Below, in pieces: positions 33,990 to 39,032 of a DNA stretch of 39,032 bases. Source of the stretch: Actinomycetota bacterium (GTDB lineage Bacteria; Actinomycetota; CADDZG01; WHSQ01). The DNA lies in the NCBI GenBank assembly GCA_013694625.1, contig JACDCD010000105.1, forward strand, positions 1-39,032, read 5' to 3'. Both the position numbers and the translations under genes were made by a program. Each line of letters begins with the position of its first letter. Within the stretch, counting starts at the first letter, position 1. The notes below the pieces were generated by a model that did not search any database, had not been told where the DNA came from, and saw only the letters and a list, made by a program, of their open reading frames with translations.

Positions 33990-34999
33990 AGGGGCGCTCC
34001 TTCCACGCCAAGCCCCGGCCCGGCGGGGAGGGTCATGATGCCCTTGTCGTAGCTCACTCCGGGCCAGGGATCAGAACGCAGGAGCAGCGGGCCATCCAGG
34101 TCGGCGTAGTCGGCGAGCGCAGCAACGCTTGCTTCGGCGGTTGCAGCGATGCCCGACTCGAGATCACAGCCGAGCATCACCTTCATATCAAGAGCGCGAG
34201 CGGTTGCGATTGCCGCCACGGTGGCGCGGATTCCGCCCGCCTTACGCAGCTTGAGGTTCACTCCGTCCACGACACCCGCCAGGCGCGCAACACCCGTTGC
34301 ATCGGTCACATCCTCGTCTGCGAACACGGGGATGGCTGTTGCGGCAGTGAGATCTCTCAGCAACTCGTGCTGCCCGGCCTTGATGGGTTGTTCACAGAGC
34401 TCGATGTCGAACGGCTCGAGCGCCTTCAGGCGACCGGTGGCCTCTTCCGGCCCCCACCCCTCGTTGGCATCCAGTCGCAGGGCACCCGAGAAAACCTCCC
34501 TCACCGCGCCCACTGCATCGACATCCCCATCGAATCCAACCTTCATCTTCAGCACGGGATGATCCGAGAGCAAGCGCGCCCTGTTCTGCATGACGCCGAC
34601 ATCTGCAATCGGAACCGTGACCGAAGTGGGGGGAAGAACGCGCCCACCGACCCCAAGGAGCTCGGCAAGGCTTACGCCCGCATGCGACGCGGCGAGGTCA
34701 TGGAGGGCTATATCCAATGCACACCGCGCCGCCCCCGGTGGAAGGAGCACCGATAATCCCTCCAGGTCAAAAGGTCCGGCAAGCTCATCGAGGTCGGTCG
34801 CCCGGATTGCGGCCACCACGGATGAGACGGTCTCGCCCCAGCGATCTGCGGGTGCCACCTCACCGGATCCTGCGGCGTCGCCCCATCGAACCATCACGAA
34901 AACGTTGTGAGAGGAAACCCAGGTCTCACGGGCGATCGTGAAGCGCTCCTCGAGCGCCAACTCGACAACTCTGGTGGCAACGGTCCATCGAGAGCTCAT
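33986..34999 (-). CDS. Enolase-superfamily dipeptide epimerase (DgcA-like)
   Basis: The start is ATG 34999 with AAGGT upstream, giving 337 residues; the longer open frame overlaps the radical SAM gene and is not coding. The muconate-lactonizing subgroup pattern is complete: KMK with K151 and K153, metal ligands in LDANEG (D177), CEQP (E203) and FADED (D228), and a general base in VNLKLRKAGG (K250). Relatives epimerise L-Ala-D/L-Glu or similar dipeptides, linking to murein peptide or D-amino-acid use. It follows the radical SAM gene by 20 bp and overlaps dgcN. Confidence 0.88.
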   Translation of the reverse strand: MSSRWTVATRVVELALEERFTIARETWVSSHNVFVMVRWGDAAGSGEVAPADRWGETVSSVVAAIRATDLDELAGPFDLEGLSVLLPPGAARCALDIALHDLAASHAGVSLAELLGVGGRVLPPTSVTVPIADVGVMQNRARLLSDHPVLKMKVGFDGDVDAVGAVREVFSGALRLDANEGWGPEEATGRLKALEPFDIELCEQPIKAGQHELLRDLTAATAIPVFADEDVTDATGVARLAGVVDGVNLKLRKAGGIRATVAAIATARALDMKVMLGCDLESGIAATAEASVAALADYADLDGPLLLRSDPWPGVSYDKGIMTLPAGPGLGVEGAPL

Positions 35000-35019
35000 C
35001 GTCGAGACCTTAGCGATAT

Positions 35020-36018
35020 TTAGAGGAGCTCGAGCTGCTCTGGAGGTGGGTCCTGCTCCGAGCGGGCGACGCCCGGGACGCTGCGAGGCCCACCGCGAGG
35101 GCGCCTCGGCGCGCCTGGGTTCTTCACACCTCCAAGCGAGCGAAGGATCGTCGCAACCTCGCCGCCCACCGCCTCTCGCTCGCCGGAGGTTGCGTACGCC
35201 TTTTTGTACATCGACATGTAGCGCGGCACGAGATCGGGATAGGCGTCCTCGAGCCAGCGCATGTACACCTCTTTCACGCCGGGCCGCAGATGCAGGAGGA
35301 TCGGGGAGACGTGGGTGGCGCCGGAGTCGAGCGCGGCAACGACCACCTCCCTCAGCCCTTTGGGATCGTCGGTGATTCCCGGGAGAATCGGCGCCACCAT
35401 CACACCGCACGGGATTCCGGCCTCGTTCAGCTTCTTGACGGCAGCCATGCGTTTGCGCGGGTGGGGCGTGCCGGGCTCCGACTTACGCCAGGCATCTTCG
35501 TTGAGTGTCCCGATCGAGAATGCGGTTGAGACCTCGGTAACAGAGGCTGCCTCCAGGAGCAGATCGAGGTCGCGCAAGATCAACGTGCCCTTCGTCAGAA
35601 TGGAGAACGGATTTCGATAAGCCGTCAGGTTCCCGATGATCTCGCGCATGAGCTTGTAGCGCCCTTCGGCGCGCTGGTAGGGGTCGGTGCCGGTTCCCAT
35701 AGCTATGTGCTCGCCCTTCCAGCGCTTCGCTCGCAACTCACGCCGCACCAGCTGGGGGGCGTTGACCTTCACCACGATCTTGGACTCGAAATCACGTCCG
35801 GCGTCCATGTCCATGTAGGTGTGGGTGACACGGGCGAAGCAATAGGTGCAGGCATGGGCACAACCGCGATATGGGTTGATCGTCCAGTTGAATGGGAGGT
35901 AGTTGCCCGGCACGTGATTAATGATCGACTTCGCCTCGACCTCGATGAACTCGATCCCGTGGAAGTGAGGGGTGTCGAAGGATCTACGGGCGATCTCGAA
36001 GAGCCGGTCCTCACCCAT
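35020..36018 (-). CDS. Radical SAM protein of the Rv2578c / SplB-like family
   Basis: The 332-residue protein contains the radical SAM cluster motif GCAHACTYCFAR with C53, C57 and C60 preceded by INPYRGC, as in the Rv2578c family. It also has the SAM-binding stretch GTGTDPYQRAEG, a STAFSIGTLNED strand and the late GVMVAPILPGITDD. A low-complexity Arg/Pro tail follows about residue 300. The reaction catalysed by this family is not known. It probably heads a transcript with dgcA and dgcN. Confidence 0.9.
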   Translation of the reverse strand: MGEDRLFEIARRSFDTPHFHGIEFIEVEAKSIINHVPGNYLPFNWTINPYRGCAHACTYCFARVTHTYMDMDAGRDFESKIVVKVNAPQLVRRELRAKRWKGEHIAMGTGTDPYQRAEGRYKLMREIIGNLTAYRNPFSILTKGTLILRDLDLLLEAASVTEVSTAFSIGTLNEDAWRKSEPGTPHPRKRMAAVKKLNEAGIPCGVMVAPILPGITDDPKGLREVVVAALDSGATHVSPILLHLRPGVKEVYMRWLEDAYPDLVPRYMSMYKKAYATSGEREAVGGEVATILRSLGGVKNPGAPRRPRGGPRSVPGVARSEQDPPPEQLELL

Positions 36019-36088
36019 GGGCAGCCGATGGGATCTTTATCCAGATGGGCTCCGGCGACAAATCGAACACACGTTCGAGTGTACCAGC

Positions 36089-37000
36089 TCAACCCTCGGG
36101 AATGAGGCGGTGGGTGCGCAGATAGGGCATTAGCTCGACCCCGCAGATCGCCGCCATGATCAGGCCGGCGCCGACCCATCCGGCGCCGTTCAAGGTCTCG
36201 CCATTCAGCAGCCAAGCAAACAGTCCCGCAAAGGCCGGCTCGCTTGCCAGGATCAGAGCAATGCGAGCCGGAGAGGCGTGGGTTTGGGCGTAGGTCTGCA
36301 CGAAGAAACCGAGGGCGGTGGCAATCAGGGAGGTAACCATCAGCGCGCTCCAAACTGTCGTGGTGCGCGGGATTGCGAGGTCCCCGGTAACGGCCGCTGA
36401 TGCAAAGCAGAAGAGACCGCACGCGCCGAGTTGGACTGCCAGCAGCGCCCGGATGTCGTAGCGGCCGACCGCCTTGTCGGTTGACAGGATGTGGAGAGCA
36501 AAGGAACACGCCGTCAGTACCACCAACCCGTCGCCGATCAAGTTGACCTCTTTGCCGGCGCCCGAAAGAAGGAACAGCCCGGCACACGAGATCGCCGCCG
36601 CTATCCAGGCTGCCTTTCCGGCGCGCTGCCCCAGTAGTAAGGCGCCGAAGATCGGGGTAAGGACGACGAACAAACCGGTGATGAAACCCGTGTTCGAAGC
36701 CGTCGTGCGGGCAAGGCCGAGCGTCTGCGATATGTACCCCGCCGTCAGGAACACGCTCATCACCAACCCGGCAAGCCATCCGCGTAACGGTAGGGCCCAG
36801 ACCACGCGTGCTGAAAGCAGCGTCACGACAATCGCAGCCGATAAGAAACGATAGGCCAGAAAAGTCATTACCGGTAGCAGGGCAATGGCATCCTGCACCA
36901 TCACGAAGGTCAGTCCCCAGATGGCCGCTATGGCGACGAGGGCAATCTCGGCGCCGAGAGCACCCGACAGACGGCCCTCTTCGGTGCTCTTGTACGACAT
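36089..37000 (-). CDS. EamA/DMT-superfamily permease
   Basis: The start is ATG 37000 (303 residues) or ATG 37018; neither has a strong ribosome binding site. Ten helices are predicted in two EamA units, with IWGLTFVMVQDAIALLPVMTFLAYR near the start, TASNTGFITGLFVVLTPIFGALL in the middle, and ALILASEPAFAGLFAWLLNGE in the second repeat. It is a metabolite exporter of unknown substrate. It is only distantly similar to the EamA protein at 30141-31091. It ends 70 bp before the radical SAM start and diverges from the SRPBCC gene. Confidence 0.88.
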   Translation of the reverse strand: MSYKSTEEGRLSGALGAEIALVAIAAIWGLTFVMVQDAIALLPVMTFLAYRFLSAAIVVTLLSARVVWALPLRGWLAGLVMSVFLTAGYISQTLGLARTTASNTGFITGLFVVLTPIFGALLLGQRAGKAAWIAAAISCAGLFLLSGAGKEVNLIGDGLVVLTACSFALHILSTDKAVGRYDIRALLAVQLGACGLFCFASAAVTGDLAIPRTTTVWSALMVTSLIATALGFFVQTYAQTHASPARIALILASEPAFAGLFAWLLNGETLNGAGWVGAGLIMAAICGVELMPYLRTHRLIPEG

Positions 37001-37093
37001 CCGCCTATCGTGCCTCATCGATTTCAGCTGGTTGGTTGTCCTTCCTGAGATAGGTACATTGTGGCTGCCAACCGAACAGAAAGGATGCCGTGC

Positions 37094-37558
37094 ATGTCCA
37101 CAATCGAAGAGTCGATCGACGTTGAGGTACCTGTTCGAACCGCCTACAACCAGTGGACGCAGTTTGAGGAGTTTCCACGGTTCATGGAGGGCGTCAAAGA
37201 AATCAGGCAGCTCGACGATACGACCACGCGCTGGGTCGTCGAGGTAGCAGGGCAGCGCCGCGTGTTCGAAGCCGCAATCACCGAGCAGGACCCCGATCAA
37301 CGAGTGGCGTGGGCCAGTGTGGAGGGCCCGTCGAATGCGGGGGTTGTGACGTTCCATCGGCTGGGCGAGGGTCGCACGAGGGTGATGCTGCAGATGGAGG
37401 TCGAACCGGAGGGCCCCGTCGAGAAAGCCGGCGACCTGTTGGGAGTAGTGAAGAGAAGGGCCAAAGGCGACCTCAGGCGGTTCAAAGAGTTCATCGAGAG
37501 CCGGGGCGAGGAGACGGGGTCCTGGCGCGGGGAGGTCGAGCAGGATCCAACTTCATAG
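37094..37558 (+). CDS. SRPBCC/START-like (polyketide cyclase/dehydrase type) protein
   Basis: From ATG 37094, with GAAAGG nine bases upstream, this encodes 154 residues. It begins STIEESIDVEVPVRTAYNQWTQFEEFPRFMEGVKEIRQLDD, a typical SRPBCC opening. It continues with strands such as RVMLQMEVEPEGPVEKAGDLLGVVKRRAKGDLRRFKEFIES, ending in the long C-terminal helix. The fold binds hydrophobic ligands; no ligand can be assigned. Its acidic tail is short. It is 42 bp from the AI-2E transporter gene and is likely co-transcribed. Confidence 0.88.
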   Translation: MSTIEESIDVEVPVRTAYNQWTQFEEFPRFMEGVKEIRQLDDTTTRWVVEVAGQRRVFEAAITEQDPDQRVAWASVEGPSNAGVVTFHRLGEGRTRVMLQMEVEPEGPVEKAGDLLGVVKRRAKGDLRRFKEFIESRGEETGSWRGEVEQDPTS

Positions 37559-37600
37559 CGAAGAGTACCCTCAGCACCTCAATCCCCTAAGCTCGAATCC

Positions 37601-38674
37601 ATGTCCCTGAAAGAAAGAACACGGTCAACTGCCTTCCGGGGCCCCGGGGAGGGTCCTTCGACCGCCACCATCGCGCGCGTCATCTTCACGGCCCTGGGCA
37701 TTCTGGCGCTTCTGTACGCCATCTATCTCGTGCGGTCGGTAATCGTACTCGTGCTCGTTTCGGCTTTCCTCGCCATCGGGCTCGACCCGGCCGTCCGGCG
37801 GCTCGAAGGCCTGGGGCTTCGGCGAGGTCTTGCCGTTACCATTCTTTTCGTTACGGTCATCGTCCTGCTGGCGGGATTCGTCGTCGCAGTGGTGCCACCG
37901 CTTGTCAGCCAGGTCACAACCTTCGTCACCGACCTGCCCGACTACGTGCAGGACATCGCCGGGAATAACCCCCGCCTGCGGGAGTTCGTTGCGCAAAACG
38001 ACGTCACCGAGAGATTGCGAGATGCGACCAAGGATCTCCCAAGGCTCATTCAGGGATCATTGGGAGGTGTCTTGGGGGTGGCCGGCTCGATAGTGGGCAA
38101 GTTCTTCAGCCTCATCACAGTGATGGTCCTGACGATCTACTTCTTGTTGAGCCTTTCGAAAATCAGGGCGGGCACCTTGAAGCTCATCCCGAAAAGCAGA
38201 AGAGCACGCGCGCAACAACTTGCGGATCCCATCCTCGGAAAAATCGGAAGCTACATAGAGGGTCAGCTCACGATCGCCTTGTTGTCGGGAGGGCTCGCTT
38301 TCCTCTTCTTCTTGATCATCACCCTACCATTTCCCATTGCGCTTGCACTCTGGGTCTCGATCGCAGGATTGATCCCCTTGGTTGGAGCCACGATCGGGGC
38401 CATACCCGCCATCATCGTTGCGTTCTTTGGTTCCATGGGAGACGGAATAGCCACCGTCGTGTACTTCATCGTCTATCAGCAGCTCGAGAATTACCTCATC
38501 GCGCCGCGCATCTTCACGCGTGCGGTGGACGTCTCACCTGCCGCGGTCTTGCTCGCGGCACTGATAGGAGGAACGCTGCTCGGGTTCGTCGGTGCTCTTA
38601 TGGCCATCCCGGTTGCAGCATCTCTGAAACTCATAATGCAGGAAGTCGTCATCCCAAGAAGCGAGTCCCACTAG
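37601..38674 (+). CDS. AI-2E family transporter (TqsA/PerM-like)
   Basis: The 357-residue protein has about eight helices. It shows the family pattern: IFTALGILALLYAIYLVRSVIVLVLVSAFLAIGLDPAVRRLE at the start, a long soluble loop (about 100-160), and the conserved C-terminal run WVSIAGLIPLVGATIGAIPAIIVAF, QQLENYLIAPRIF, VDVSPAAVLLAALIGGTLLGFVGALMAIPVAA. Members export or import varied solutes; autoinducer-2 should not be assumed. No clear ribosome binding site precedes ATG 37601. Its TAG stop lies in the CTAG end of the MITE-like element. Confidence 0.9.
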   Translation: MSLKERTRSTAFRGPGEGPSTATIARVIFTALGILALLYAIYLVRSVIVLVLVSAFLAIGLDPAVRRLEGLGLRRGLAVTILFVTVIVLLAGFVVAVVPPLVSQVTTFVTDLPDYVQDIAGNNPRLREFVAQNDVTERLRDATKDLPRLIQGSLGGVLGVAGSIVGKFFSLITVMVLTIYFLLSLSKIRAGTLKLIPKSRRARAQQLADPILGKIGSYIEGQLTIALLSGGLAFLFFLIITLPFPIALALWVSIAGLIPLVGATIGAIPAIIVAFFGSMGDGIATVVYFIVYQQLENYLIAPRIFTRAVDVSPAAVLLAALIGGTLLGFVGALMAIPVAASLKLIMQEVVIPRSESH

Positions 38675-38838
38675 TGGTTCGCCGCTCAAGTAACGCCTGC
38701 ACCGAGAGCGTCCCGGCGCGCCGGGGGCAAGGCGCGAGGAGTCGAGCGTACCTGGAGGTACGTGAGCGACGAGACACGCAGCCAGCGGCGATGCAGGGGC
38801 GCTCGAATGCGTCGGTAATTTGCGCGGCGAGACACTAG
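38671..38838. mobile_element. MITE-like inverted-repeat element, full copy (168 bp)
   Basis: Both ends are CTAG (38671-38674 and 38835-38838), followed inward by imperfect terminal inverted repeats: TGGTTCGCCGCTCAAGTAAC from the left, and TGTCTCGCCGCGCAAATTAC on the other strand from the right. Inside are two more palindromes, CCCGGCGCGCCGGG (38712-38725) and CGTACCT/AGGTACG (38747-38762). The outer parts match the copy at 22383-22482 in inverse orientation. No ORF of note is inside, so mobilisation in trans is the inferred mode. The TAG stops of both flanking convergent genes are in the CTAG ends. Confidence 0.82.
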
Positions 38839-39032
38839 CGGGCGGCCTCCTTCAGCGCCTCTCTGATCCGTGCGGCTTCTGTGGGGGGCAGCCAACGTTC
38901 AAGTGAATCAGAAACGGTGTCGGGACTGACACTTCTTCCAACTGCCTTCAGTGCCAGCACGGTCTTGTACACGAATCCGCGGAACTCGCCGGGGACCCTC
39001 AGCCCCGCAACCGTCCCCGTCTGGCTCCATTC
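38835..39032 (-). CDS. Partial CDS, C-terminal 65 residues of unknown protein
   Basis: An open frame enters from the right window edge and ends at TAG in the repeat terminus. The visible part includes VPGEFRGFVYKTVLALKAVGRSV and ends WLPPTEAARIREALKEAAR, a soluble, likely helical tail. Codon use resembles the neighbours. I do not recognise the family. It is convergent with the AI-2E transporter gene. Confidence 0.6.
   Translation of the reverse strand, partial: EWSQTGTVAGLRVPGEFRGFVYKTVLALKAVGRSVSPDTVSDSLERWLPPTEAARIREALKEAAR

Noticed and set aside
38684-38895. Small open frame across the MITE-like repeat
   Set aside because: The frame exists in only part of one copy and its residues reflect the repeat sequence; there is no ribosome binding site or domain.
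1-39032. CRISPR arrays, toxin-antitoxin pairs, phage or restriction systems
   Set aside because: No regularly spaced direct repeats, no Cas, integrase, methyltransferase-nuclease or toxin-like genes were seen on either strand.

Overview
The window is high-GC bacterial DNA with dense operons, many 4-bp start/stop overlaps and frequent GTG/TTG starts. Gene content and order point to an Actinomycetota genome. Support comes from topA / MFS-thymidylate kinase fusion / holB in the order known from Streptomyces, a KimA-like permease beside paired TrkA proteins and an OB-fold protein as in the mycobacterial ceoBC neighbourhood, a tad pilus cluster in the order of Mycobacterium Rv3660c-Rv3654c, an Rv2578c-like radical SAM protein and an Rv0577-like double glyoxalase protein. 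I cannot name the class or genus; an uncultured actinobacterial lineage is likely.

Layout. 1-3.3 kb: tRNA-Thr, a Tat-exported GH10 xylanase, a VOC protein and a lower-GC beta-helix protein. 3.3-5.7 kb: an unusual PAP2 / kinase / flippase membrane fusion. 5.8-11.3 kb: DNA metabolism genes (holB, MFS-tmk, topA). 11.5-12.2 kb: dedA. 12.2-16.8 kb: potassium module (HD protein, two TrkA/RCK proteins, divergent OB-fold protein and KimA-like permease). 16.9-19.8 kb: a dtxR-like regulator directly abutting hppA (proton pyrophosphatase). 19.9-22.4 kb: a membrane-anchored M1 peptidase. 22.5-29.8 kb, all on the minus strand: a compact tad pilus cluster (cpaE, cpaF, a fused tadBC, a DUF192 lipoprotein, flp, tadE, and a TadE-like/VanY fusion), followed by an M2-like peptidase and an rsbV-rsbW pair. 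30.1-32.8 kb: ECF sigma / ogt / EamA overlapping operon and a divergent membrane protein. 32.9-36.0 kb: radical SAM / dgcA / dgcN. 36.1-39.0 kb: a second EamA exporter, an SRPBCC protein, an AI-2E family transporter and the 3' end of an unknown gene.

Two families of dispersed non-coding repeats lie at gene 3' ends. One is a nested palindrome (three copies, near 2.19, 16.84 and 32.91 kb). The other is a MITE-like element with terminal inverted repeats (two copies, 22.38 and 38.67 kb). Each MITE-like copy sits exactly between two convergent genes and carries the stop codons of both in its termini. No CRISPR array, rRNA or transposase gene was seen. The most interesting items are the stop-codon-anchored MITE-like element, the pseudopilin-VanY fusion in the tad cluster, the nested palindromes, and the MFS-tmk gene that seems to start at an AUC codon.
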